Positions 25,901 to 33,615 of a DNA stretch of 64,000 nucleotides are shown here, one piece after another. Under the pieces are notes generated by a model. That model did no database searches. It saw only the letters and a list, made by a program, of their open reading frames with translations, and was not told the DNA's origin. The DNA is from an uncultured Desulfobacteraceae bacterium (GTDB taxonomy: Bacteria > Desulfobacterota > Desulfobacteria > Desulfobacterales > UBA5852). Positions within the stretch are counted from its first letter, which is position 1; each line of letters begins with the position of its first letter. The DNA lies in assembly GCA_913060875.1 (NCBI GenBank), contig CAJXSL010000017.1, positions 1 to 64,000 of the forward strand. Reading direction: 5' to 3'. A program made the translations under genes and the position numbers.

Positions 25901-27238
25901 TTGGCGCTCAAAGACTACCGTTACCACATCAGTCTGTATATCATCGTTCCGATCATCTTCGCCGGAATCGCCTTTCTATCGGCTTTGCTGACCTTCCTGG
26001 TCGCCCAGCACTACCATCGCCTCGGCCAGGACGGCAGTCTGCAGGTGCATCTGTGGGCCTTGCTGTTTGCCCTGCTCAGCTTCATTTGCGGCCTGGTGGT
26101 CACCCGCCTGCTGCTCATGCCGGTGAAACGCTTTGTACAGCGGGCCAACGATATCCCCGTCATCTCACGACCCGAAGATGAAAAATATCACCGCAAACAG
26201 GTGGATGAAATCAAACATTTTGAAAACGTTTTCGAACGGGTCGAAGACGTCCTGTCCAAGCTGGATGCCCGCCAGCTATTCCCTGAAATCATCGGGGACA
26301 GCCGGGTTATGCGGGGGCTCCTGCGCCGGGTACAAATGGTGGCACCGACGGATTCCACGGTCCTGATTCTGGGGGAAAGCGGCACGGGCAAGGAACTGGT
26401 CGCCTCCAGCATTCACCATAACAGTCGTCGCAAACAGAATCCTTTCATCAAACTGAATTGTGTGGCCATCCCTCCCGATCTGCTGGAAAGCGAGTTGTTC
26501 GGCCATGAAAAAGGCGCTTTTACCGGCGCCGCCGCCCGCAAACCGGGAAAATTCGAATTGGCCCACGGCGGCACGATCTTTTTGGACGAGATCGGCGACA
26601 TGCCCCTTGGGCTGCAGGCCAAAATCCTGCGCGTCATTCAGGAAAAAGAATTCGACCGGGTCGGCGGAACCCGTACGGTCCGGGTGGATGTCAGGATCAT
26701 CTGCGCCACCAACAAGGATCTGTCCCAAATGGTCAAAGAGGGCACCTTTCGGGAGGATCTGTATTATCGGATCAATGTCTTTTCCCTGCCATTGCCGGCG
26801 TTGCGCGAGCGCAAAGAGGATATTCCCCTGTTGGTGGACAGTTTTTTATCCCGAACGACGCCTGAGATCGGTATTGCCTCACCGGCACTTCAAATGATGA
26901 TTGGTTACGCCTGGCCCGGTAACGTCCGCGAACTCCAAAACACGGTCGAGCGGGCCGCCGTTTTGAGCCAGGGCCAGGAAATCACAGTGGCCCACCTGCC
27001 GGACACGATCACGGAAATGTTTCATCAATCCTATATCGCCGGCGAAAACGATGAGGCCATGTCCATTGACGATAAACTCAAGGAAATCGAGAAGGGCATG
27101 ATCATCGAGGCCCTGAAAAAAACCAACGGCATCCAGGTCAGGGCGGCCGAATTGATCGGCATCAATCAACGCAGTCTATGGCACCGCATCAAAAAGTATC
27201 AAATCGATGCCGCCGCTTTTAAAACCAACAAAGGATGA
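25901..27238 (+). CDS. Membrane-anchored sigma-54-dependent activator
   Basis: The protein is 445 residues. Two N-terminal membrane helices (about 11-36 and 50-74) flank a short loop and lead to a HAMP-like linker. The AAA+ domain has Walker A GESGTGKE (158-165) and GAFTGA (205-210), the sigma-54-contacting loop, and the C-terminus is a Fis-type helix-turn-helix (VRAAELIGINQRSLWHRI). There is no receiver domain, so the signal may come from the membrane or from the pilus itself. The TTG start at 25901 lies 15 bp after mshG. A -24/-12 promoter stands downstream, before the pilin genes, making those the likely target. Confidence 0.9.
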   Translation: MALKDYRYHISLYIIVPIIFAGIAFLSALLTFLVAQHYHRLGQDGSLQVHLWALLFALLSFICGLVVTRLLLMPVKRFVQRANDIPVISRPEDEKYHRKQVDEIKHFENVFERVEDVLSKLDARQLFPEIIGDSRVMRGLLRRVQMVAPTDSTVLILGESGTGKELVASSIHHNSRRKQNPFIKLNCVAIPPDLLESELFGHEKGAFTGAAARKPGKFELAHGGTIFLDEIGDMPLGLQAKILRVIQEKEFDRVGGTRTVRVDVRIICATNKDLSQMVKEGTFREDLYYRINVFSLPLPALRERKEDIPLLVDSFLSRTTPEIGIASPALQMMIGYAWPGNVRELQNTVERAAVLSQGQEITVAHLPDTITEMFHQSYIAGENDEAMSIDDKLKEIEKGMIIEALKKTNGIQVRAAELIGINQRSLWHRIKKYQIDAAAFKTNKG

Positions 27239-27370
27239 GATTTTATCTACACAATTTGGAGTACAATACAAAACCAATTTTCAACAACAGGGTTGATATA
27301 ATTCATTTTTTCAACTATTGGGGGTTGAACAATTCGTCTTGGGGCTCTCTGCACTTCGTTTGACGATATC

Positions 27371-27386
27371 AGGCATATATTTTGCT
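27371..27386 (+). promoter_or_regulatory. Sigma-54 (-24/-12) promoter candidate for the pilin genes
   Basis: AGGCATATATTTTGCT matches the sigma-54 consensus TGGCAC-N5-TTGCW: GGCA at -24 and TTGC at -12, with 10 bp between the invariant GG and GC. Transcription would start around 27396, giving an untranslated leader of about 115 nt before the first pilin. The gene immediately upstream encodes a sigma-54 activator, which supports the call. Confidence 0.65.
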
Positions 27387-27512
27387 TCTGATCGTCTTCA
27401 AAGGCAACCTGAAGGCTTTTCCCGCCGTTTGCCATGGAATGCAAAGGGAAACAAGCCACCACGAAGCGAATGCCATCAACACCCAGGATTTTCATGGGGA
27501 GGCCAAAACATC

Positions 27513-27905
27513 ATGAAACGGCGACCAATCTTACGCGATCAATCCGGTTTTACCCTTATTGAAATTATTGCGGTTCTGATCATCCTAGGCATTTTGGCGG
27601 CTGTGGCCGTCCCGCGCTATATCGACCTGACCGCCAACGCCCAGCAGCGGGCGCTGGATGCCGGCATTGCCGAACTGAATGGACGCGAAACCCTGCAGTG
27701 GGCGGATGTCAAATTGTCGAACACCGGTTGGACGGCCGATACCGACGTATTTGGCGCCACCATCTACGATCTCGATACGCCCTATTCCTGGACTGTCGAT
27801 CCACCACCGGCAACAGGCGGTGAGCTCAACTATGGCTCCGGAGCCAGCGTAACCCTGACACGGACACCTTCTACCAGCACATCGCCCGGACGCTGGTCCC
27901 GCTAA
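27513..27905 (+). CDS. Type IV pilin, major-type, copy 1
   Basis: The protein is 130 residues, ATG with GGGGAGG 9 nt before. A class III signal MKRRPILRDQSG is cut before FTLIEI, leaving Phe1 and Glu5; the hydrophobic helix IIAVLIILGILAAVAVP follows and a small globular domain ends SPGRWSR. The mature pilin would be about 118 residues, short for a type IVa pilin and more like MshA or Geobacter-style short forms. It is the first gene after the -24/-12 promoter, so it is a good candidate for the main subunit. A paralogue follows 10 bp downstream. Confidence 0.88.
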   Translation: MKRRPILRDQSGFTLIEIIAVLIILGILAAVAVPRYIDLTANAQQRALDAGIAELNGRETLQWADVKLSNTGWTADTDVFGATIYDLDTPYSWTVDPPPATGGELNYGSGASVTLTRTPSTSTSPGRWSR

Positions 27906-27915
27906 GGCGCCGTTC

Positions 27916-28413
27916 ATGCATTTCAGCTGCTGCCTGAATAATGCCATTCTTAACGGGAACCGAACACGGAACTTGAATCTCAATTGCCGCTATTACCGAA
28001 CCAATCGCACCGTGTTTAAGAAAACCCTCCATGCCTCCCCGCTGCTGGCTAGCCAGGGAGGCTTTACCCTTATCGAGATTATCGCCGTACTCATCATCCT
28101 GGGCATTCTGGCGGCTGTGGCGGTGCCCAAATTCATCGATGTCGCCGCCAATGCCGATCAACGCTCCCTCGACCTCGGAGTGGCCGAACTGAACCAGCGC
28201 GAAAGCCTTGTCTGGGCCAATATCATGTTATCGGACAATGGCTGGTCAAATGACGCCGCCACCTTCGGTCAGATGAACGTCGATCTCGGCACGGGCTACC
28301 AATGGCCCGGCGCCGCCATTGCCAGCGGCGGCACCCTTCGTTTCGGCTCCGCTACGGCGGCCTTGTCGCGCGCCCCATCCACGGCGTTGTCGGCCGGCCG
28401 ATGGTCACGCTGA
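27916..28413 (+). CDS. Type IV pilin, major-type, copy 2
   Basis: It is a paralogue of the preceding pilin: GG before FTLIEIIAVLIILGILAAVAVP is identical, and residues such as the RES/RET-LQWA/VWAN segment and the C-terminal S-A-GRWSR are conserved. The start is unclear. ATG 27916 has AAGG at 8 nt but gives a 49-residue leader (165 aa in all), whereas GTG 28012 (MFKKTLHAS...) gives a normal 17-residue leader without a visible ribosome site. The mature protein is the same either way. Tandem duplication is the simplest origin; the copies may be alternative or mixed subunits. Confidence 0.82.
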   Translation: MHFSCCLNNAILNGNRTRNLNLNCRYYRTNRTVFKKTLHASPLLASQGGFTLIEIIAVLIILGILAAVAVPKFIDVAANADQRSLDLGVAELNQRESLVWANIMLSDNGWSNDAATFGQMNVDLGTGYQWPGAAIASGGTLRFGSATAALSRAPSTALSAGRWSR

Positions 28414-28607
28414 TCCTGGCCAGGTTCCACCCCGTTATTACCCGCCATGGCCCCCATTCAACATTCACCGGCCCAACCCCACCCGGGTATATCTGGAAAT
28501 ACAATGACATCGATGATAGAATAAGGTGGTTCATCCGGAAAATCGTTTTCCATCCAGGCATAATACGCACCGAGACGGCCGATGAGCGGTCCAAAGGGAA
28601 GACCCGA

Positions 28608-29072
28608 ATGGTCAGGGAACACCAGCCCACGATATGCGGCGATACAAAGCCAGCCCTTTCAGCCGGATTCACTTTGATCGAGGTGCTGGCCATGCTGATC
28701 GTCCTGGCCGTGGTCATAACCCTCGTGCTACGCCAAACCTCCAGTATTGACCGTGAGGCCTACGCCCAAGCAGCCATAATCCGATCCCACCTTCGCTTCG
28801 CCCAGTCATTGGCCATGAGCGACAACACCGCTAGCTGGGGAATCGCCTTCACCTCCAATTCCTACACCCTTTTTCAAAATGGTTTGCCGGCCGGCGTCAA
28901 CCTTCCCAATGACAGCACGGCGACCCATAATCTTCCCGACAACGTCGCCATCACGGGCGGCATCGGCACGGTTTTCTTTGACGAGTGGGGCAGCCCCGGG
29001 CCGGACACCATCACGATTACCGTCAATAGCGAAACCGTGACGATAACCCGCCTGACAGGATTTATTCCATGA
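28608..29072 (+). CDS. Minor pilin, GspH/FimT-like
   Basis: The protein is 154 residues, ATG with AAAGGGAAG upstream. Prepilin leader ends SAG before FTLIEVLAMLIVLAVVITLVL, with Glu5 present, then an AAIIRSHLRFAQSLAMSDNTASWGIAF segment typical of GspH/FimT (the 'R.....A.S..WGI' pattern). It likely belongs to the priming complex that starts pilus assembly. A 194-bp gap separates it from the pilin pair, and it overlaps the next gene by 4 bp (ATGA). Confidence 0.83.
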   Translation: MVREHQPTICGDTKPALSAGFTLIEVLAMLIVLAVVITLVLRQTSSIDREAYAQAAIIRSHLRFAQSLAMSDNTASWGIAFTSNSYTLFQNGLPAGVNLPNDSTATHNLPDNVAITGGIGTVFFDEWGSPGPDTITITVNSETVTITRLTGFIP

Positions 29073-29506
29073 GCGCCCCCCCCGACAATAACCGGGCGGG
29101 TTTCACCCTGGTGGAAATCGTCATCACTTTGCTGGTAGCCGTTATCCTGGGCGGCCTCATGGTGCAATATCTTGTCGGCAGCTTGGCCCGGAGCACCACC
29201 CCTATGAAACGGCTGTCGGCCGATACAGCCCTCCATGCGGTTGCCGACAACGTCATTGGGGCCTTTCGCCAGACCGCTCCGAGCGACAGCACCGCCTGGA
29301 TCAATTTCCAGGCCGGTATCGGAGCCGCCGGTACGGACCAGAACAACGCTTATGGGGCCTATCGTGTTTTGGCCAACACCTACATCCAATTCGACGCTTC
29401 CGGCATCGAACAAACCGATAGCTACGGCACGGCGCCGGAAAATATTCTCAAAATCGTCATCGCCGGACCCGACGGCGATCCCCTGACCTTTCTGCTGATT
29501 CGCTAG
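29069..29506 (+). CDS. Minor pilin, GspI/PilV/MshD-like
   Basis: The protein is 145 residues with an 11-residue leader (MSAPPDNNRAG) before FTLVEIVITLLVAVILGGLMV. Glu5 is present. The C-terminal globular domain is short and I cannot classify it by sequence, so the type assignment is by position between the H-like and J-like genes. It is translationally coupled to its neighbour by an ATGA overlap. Confidence 0.78.
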   Translation: MSAPPDNNRAGFTLVEIVITLLVAVILGGLMVQYLVGSLARSTTPMKRLSADTALHAVADNVIGAFRQTAPSDSTAWINFQAGIGAAGTDQNNAYGAYRVLANTYIQFDASGIEQTDSYGTAPENILKIVIAGPDGDPLTFLLIR

Positions 29507-29512
29507 AAGGAG

Positions 29513-30133
29513 ATGGCCATTCTGACCCTCTGCGCCCGATACGAAACGCTTCTCCCCCGCCCTGGAGGCCGTTCGACTCCGGCCGGTTTCACCCTGATTG
29601 AAATGATCGCCAGCCTGGCCATTGTCGGCATCCTGGCGGCCATCGCCGGTATCGGGCTGGTTCAGTTGACCGAGGGGTTTTTCCTATCCCGCAGCGGGGC
29701 CGGCAGCGCCCAAAAATCCCAGTTGGCCATGACCCGCATGGTCAAAGAATTTAACCATATCATCGATGTGACCGGTGGCAGCAGCCAATCCATTACCTTT
29801 GACAGCTTTCATGCCGATGAAGTCCTGGACAGCCGCCGTTCGTTTACCATTTCCTGGAACGGTTCGGCCGGCGATCCCCTGCTGTTGGCCTGTCTTGACT
29901 GTACCGGGGGGACGATCAGCGAACCGCTGATCGACAATGTCGTAACGTTCGACCTGGCCTATGTCTACTACGATCTCTCCGGCAATTTGGTCACGGCGGC
30001 GTCACGCACCCCGGAGTGGTATGCGGCCTTTACCAGCACGACCCCGCAGGCCGCCATCCGCCTGCGTCTGCAGTTGAATGACACCGATCAGGATCTGTTG
30101 GCGACAACGGTATTTCTGGGCAAACATGATTGA
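29513..30133 (+). CDS. Minor pilin, GspJ/PilW/MshO-like
   Basis: The protein is 206 residues. A 25-residue leader ends TPAG before FTLIEMIASLAIVGILAAIAGIGLVQ. Glu5 is present, and the following RMVKEFNHI segment and longer domain fit the J/W type. The pair of cysteines in LACLDCTGG could form a disulfide. The AAGGAG site abuts ATG 29513 directly, so the true start might be a nearby non-ATG codon. The stop overlaps the next start. Confidence 0.8.
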   Translation: MAILTLCARYETLLPRPGGRSTPAGFTLIEMIASLAIVGILAAIAGIGLVQLTEGFFLSRSGAGSAQKSQLAMTRMVKEFNHIIDVTGGSSQSITFDSFHADEVLDSRRSFTISWNGSAGDPLLLACLDCTGGTISEPLIDNVVTFDLAYVYYDLSGNLVTAASRTPEWYAAFTSTTPQAAIRLRLQLNDTDQDLLATTVFLGKHD

Positions 30134-31986
30134 TGCGCTCCAAGAATCACATGACGAAACAACACGATCATAACTTCCTTGCCAAGCTCGTGAAAACGGC
30201 TGCCGGCACGCGGCGGCATGGCAGGCCTATCCACCGCGACAACCGAGGCGCCCTTCTGGTCAGCCTGATTCTGACCCTGACGGTCATGGCCTCCCTCGGT
30301 GCGGCGATGATCTATATGTCGTCCTCCTCCGGATATGGTGTATTGACCACCACGAGCCGGCAAAGGGCCTACTATTTAGCCTACGCCGGTTTGGCCTACT
30401 ATGATGCCCAACCGGTCAAACCCACCCTGCCCCAGACCTATCAGATGGCCAACGGCGACCGGTTCGTTCTGGATGTGGAAGGCCTTCCGCAACGCCTGAC
30501 GTCCACCGGCATCGTCGACGGTCCCTTTGGTGACAGCCATGTGAAGCTGACCGCACGGGGCTCCGGCGGAACAGCCGAGTGGGTGGATACCATGGACGAT
30601 ACGGACAACTGGCTGCCGGACGAACGTACCCAGGGCGAATTTGCCACCGAAACCATCGGCGGTGATGCGGCCCTGCAAACGGGGGGCGAGGGCCTGAGCC
30701 TTCCCGGTGCCGGCAGCCCCGTATCGCTGCAAACCGCTATCGACGATGCCGCCGACATTCGGGACGACTATGAAAACCAGCGCAGCAGCTCCGCCCCCTT
30801 CAGCCTGGAATGGTTTCGCAATGATTTTTATGCCGACTACTGGTCGGCGGTCGTGATCGCCCTGGAGGACGCACGGGCCATCCTGGTCGGGGCCGGGGTA
30901 ACCGACGACACCGTGACCCTGCCGGAGGAACTCGCCCAGCCCCGGATTTTCGGTATTTTTGACTGGCGAACGTTCAATGGGGGCAGCGCCATTCCTTTCT
31001 TCGACTATTGGAACAGCACGGTCTATGATAATGTCGCCCATGACGCCAACAGCCTGAGCTACGACATCCAGGTCAAAACGGCTGTCCTTCCCGACGCCGA
31101 CGACTATCTCAGCGGCCTCTCCCTGCGATTGGACAATACCCCCGCCAACGGCGGCAATCTGCTGGGCTTGTCCATTGTCCGGGGGCAACAGGGCAACCGG
31201 CTGCCGGACCGCCTCCTGCCCGAAGACGACGCATCGACGCCCCACATCATTCTGTGGACCCAGAAGGACCTCAATGGAGACGGCCTCATAACGCCGCTGT
31301 GGGAATACACGGTGATGCCCTCGGGGCCCACGTTGATCTTGTGGCCTGAAGAACGGGAAGTCCTGGCGTATGCCGAATTGCCACTGGACTACTGTCTGCT
31401 TCAGACCTCCCCACGTAACTTCGAGCCATGGTTGACCCTGCTCGTCCGCCTGGAAGAACGGGCTGTGCGTCCGGAGGAGGCCGGCGGTGCCTTTTCGGCC
31501 GGCGAGCGTGTCAATGCGGTCAAAGTCTTTGTCGCCAGCCCGTTTTTGTGCAACGGCGGGGGCAGCATCAGCGGGTCCGCCCCCAACTTCATGCTCGACA
31601 ACCGACGAGGATCCAATCTGCGTCTGGCCCCTTTCAGTGCCTTTACCAACTGGCCGGTCTTCGACCGCACGAATTTCCGGGTGACCAACGACGTCTTCAG
31701 CCTGCTGGGCGGCAGCACGATTCAAATTGACTGGACGTTTGTCAGCAGTTCTCCGTCCCCGACCATGGGCTTCCGGATTGAAAAAACCGGCAGCAGCGGG
31801 CGATGGGAGCAGGATGCCGTCATCCTGACCGATGCCTTCACGACGGACGGTTACAGTACGGAGGTCGACAATTGGCCGGAAGAATTGGGATTGCATGCCA
31901 TGGGGCAGTTCGCCTCGGATCCATCGGTCATTTACTTCGACGACTTTGCGATTCGCCTTAAAGGGCAGGATCCGGGATTGCGCTAA
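30133..31986 (+). CDS. Large minor-pilin-like protein, GspK/PilX/MshP-MshQ region
   Basis: The protein is about 617 residues. The N-terminus has a basic leader and NRGALLVSLILTLTVMASLGAAMIYMSSS, a pilin-like helix lacking the Glu5 found in the other pilins, as is typical of GspK/PilX tip proteins. A large extracellular beta-rich domain follows, with many Asp/Gly and aromatic residues. It is far bigger than PilX and could combine the roles of MshP and the adhesin-like MshQ. The start could be ATG 30133 or ATG 30151. Pilus-tip location is an inference. Confidence 0.72.
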   Translation: MRSKNHMTKQHDHNFLAKLVKTAAGTRRHGRPIHRDNRGALLVSLILTLTVMASLGAAMIYMSSSSGYGVLTTTSRQRAYYLAYAGLAYYDAQPVKPTLPQTYQMANGDRFVLDVEGLPQRLTSTGIVDGPFGDSHVKLTARGSGGTAEWVDTMDDTDNWLPDERTQGEFATETIGGDAALQTGGEGLSLPGAGSPVSLQTAIDDAADIRDDYENQRSSSAPFSLEWFRNDFYADYWSAVVIALEDARAILVGAGVTDDTVTLPEELAQPRIFGIFDWRTFNGGSAIPFFDYWNSTVYDNVAHDANSLSYDIQVKTAVLPDADDYLSGLSLRLDNTPANGGNLLGLSIVRGQQGNRLPDRLLPEDDASTPHIILWTQKDLNGDGLITPLWEYTVMPSGPTLILWPEEREVLAYAELPLDYCLLQTSPRNFEPWLTLLVRLEERAVRPEEAGGAFSAGERVNAVKVFVASPFLCNGGGSISGSAPNFMLDNRRGSNLRLAPFSAFTNWPVFDRTNFRVTNDVFSLLGGSTIQIDWTFVSSSPSPTMGFRIEKTGSSGRWEQDAVILTDAFTTDGYSTEVDNWPEELGLHAMGQFASDPSVIYFDDFAIRLKGQDPGLR

Positions 31987-32009
31987 CAATCACAGGAGCA
32001 TGGCATTCA

Positions 32010-33257
32010 ATGATGGACAGCTTCCACGCAATGATCCAGAAAGGACTCAGTCTGGGATGGTCCGACATCCACATCACCGGCGGCCACCCACTGGTTTTTC
32101 GGCAAAACGGGAGTCTGCATTTCGAGAAAAGCCTGCGGTGGCCCCATCAGGAAGTGGACAAGCTGGTGCAGGGTATGTTGGATGCGGGTGAACTGGAAAT
32201 CCTGAATCAGCAGATGTCGGTGGACATCGCCCGCAGCATCGGGCATGTACGTATCCGGGTCAATATCTTCAATACCCTGCGAGGCCTCAGCCTGGCCATC
32301 CGCCTCCTGCCGGGGCAGCCCCCGGAATTGGCCAAACTGAACCTGCATCCTTCCATTGCCGATTTCTGCCGATTGAAGTCAGGCCTTATCCTGGTGGGCG
32401 GGGCGGCCGGAACCGGCAAATCCACCACGATTGCCGCCATGGTGGAAGAAATCAACCGCACCCAGAGCCTTCACATCATCAGCCTGGAAGCGCCGGTGGA
32501 ATACCGTTTCCGATCCAAGAAATCCTTTATTGAACAGCGTGAGCTTTGCACCCATTTTCCCGATTACAGCCAGGGTTTACAGGATGTACTCCGGGAAGCA
32601 CCGGATCTGATCGTCGTGGGTGAACTGCGGGAGCCGGAAACCATCCGTCTGACGGTCAACGCGGTGGAGGCCGGCCATCTGGTCATCGCTTCGATCCATG
32701 CCACGAATACGGAAGACGCCCTCTACCGCCTGTGCAATGCCTTTCCTGCCGATATTCAGGATCTGGTTCGCAACCAACTGGCTTCCAGCCTTTCGCTGCT
32801 GGTGATCCAAAAGCTGATCCATCTCGACGCCCACGGCTTCCGTGTGCCCTTGTTGTCCATTCTGCGGGGCACCCCGGCAATGCGAAGCATGGTGCGCGAA
32901 AACCGCCTGAGCCAGATTGAAACCACGATGCAAACCGGAAGCCGGGAAGGTCTTTTCACCATGGAAACCTATTACACCGGTTTCATCGCCCCGCAAACAC
33001 GGTTCGTTTCGCCCCTAGAAACCTTCCGCCCTTCCCACGAAAAAAGCACGGAGACACCGTATCAATCTCCTCTGTTGCACCGCTCCCGCCAGAAGCCCCT
33101 CTCCGGGCGCGATGCACGGTTGCCGGACAGCCCCCCCTATGTCGGCGACCGTCCCACCAGCTATGAGATTCAGGAAGAAGCAACCATGCTTGAACTGATC
33201 GAAGAACTGAAACGTGAGGAGAAACGCAAGACCAGCTCCGAGCCCGCATCCGGTTGA
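32010..33257 (+). CDS. PilT-like ATPase
   Basis: The protein is 415 residues. An N-terminal PAS-like region starting SDIHITGGHPLVFRQNG is typical of PilT. Walker A GGAAGTGKST lies at about 130-139, the Asp box ISLEAPVEYRF and Walker B LIVVGELREPET follow, and the His box reads HATNTED. The last 80 residues are a polar tail absent from standard PilT. It would power pilus retraction. Usual PilT signatures are AIRNLIRE and HTNS; here the latter is altered, so activity should not be taken as certain. It is 23 bp after the tip-like gene, the last pilus gene. Confidence 0.85.
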   Translation: MMDSFHAMIQKGLSLGWSDIHITGGHPLVFRQNGSLHFEKSLRWPHQEVDKLVQGMLDAGELEILNQQMSVDIARSIGHVRIRVNIFNTLRGLSLAIRLLPGQPPELAKLNLHPSIADFCRLKSGLILVGGAAGTGKSTTIAAMVEEINRTQSLHIISLEAPVEYRFRSKKSFIEQRELCTHFPDYSQGLQDVLREAPDLIVVGELREPETIRLTVNAVEAGHLVIASIHATNTEDALYRLCNAFPADIQDLVRNQLASSLSLLVIQKLIHLDAHGFRVPLLSILRGTPAMRSMVRENRLSQIETTMQTGSREGLFTMETYYTGFIAPQTRFVSPLETFRPSHEKSTETPYQSPLLHRSRQKPLSGRDARLPDSPPYVGDRPTSYEIQEEATMLELIEELKREEKRKTSSEPASG

Positions 33258-33615
33258 GCTTTCAACGCACCCCAAACCTATCGTTTGCCATCTCGGTAAG
33301 GGGTTCTCCGCCAGGAAGGGGACCTTTTCGCTAGCCCGAATATGGCATGAAATTTTTCTGTGAAATAAATTTTATGCAAATATATCTGCGAGATAAGCGC
33401 TACTCAAGGCGCGATTTCCCGGTGACCGTTTGTTATCTGCGCCGATTTCCAAAAAGGCAGAAGAATTTTCACCCTGCGGGCGCGCCCGCGATGTCCCTTG
33501 GCTGCGTTATCAGGGGCTTGCGGTAGCAAAAGTACAGCAGCGCCCCGGATGCCTTACCAATGAACATCTCGAACACGTGACATATCCGGGAGAGGCCCCC
33601 CTTGAACGAAACGGT
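33258..33615. other. Gene-free stretch between convergent pilT-like and dnaE genes
   Basis: There is no plausible gene. It holds a perfect 14-bp palindrome GCGGGCGCGCCCGC (33476-33489), and from about 33494 a structured-looking block with GGGGC/GCCCC arms around 33513-33547. The first 150 bp are AT-richer than the surroundings. It may be a dispersed repeat or the junction between two transcription units; no T-run terminator is evident. Confidence 0.4.

Noticed and set aside
27400-27512. Possible cyclic-di-GMP (GEMM-I) riboswitch in the first pilin leader
   Set aside because: AAAGGCAACC and GGAATGCAAAG resemble fragments of the motif, but the GNRA-capped stem, the GGRACGCAAAGCC word and the second stem are missing.
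29069-31986. Type II secretion pseudopilin operon instead of pilus minor pilins
   Set aside because: The H-I-J-K order fits both, but there are no gspC/L/M-type genes, while PilM-PilN, PilO-like, ExeA-like and PilT-like genes and two pilins indicate a pilus.
30376-31989. A 537-codon open frame antisense to the large tip-pilin gene
   Set aside because: Low-complexity GC-rich translation, no ribosome site, fully overlapped by a gene that fits the pilus operon with coupled start and stop.
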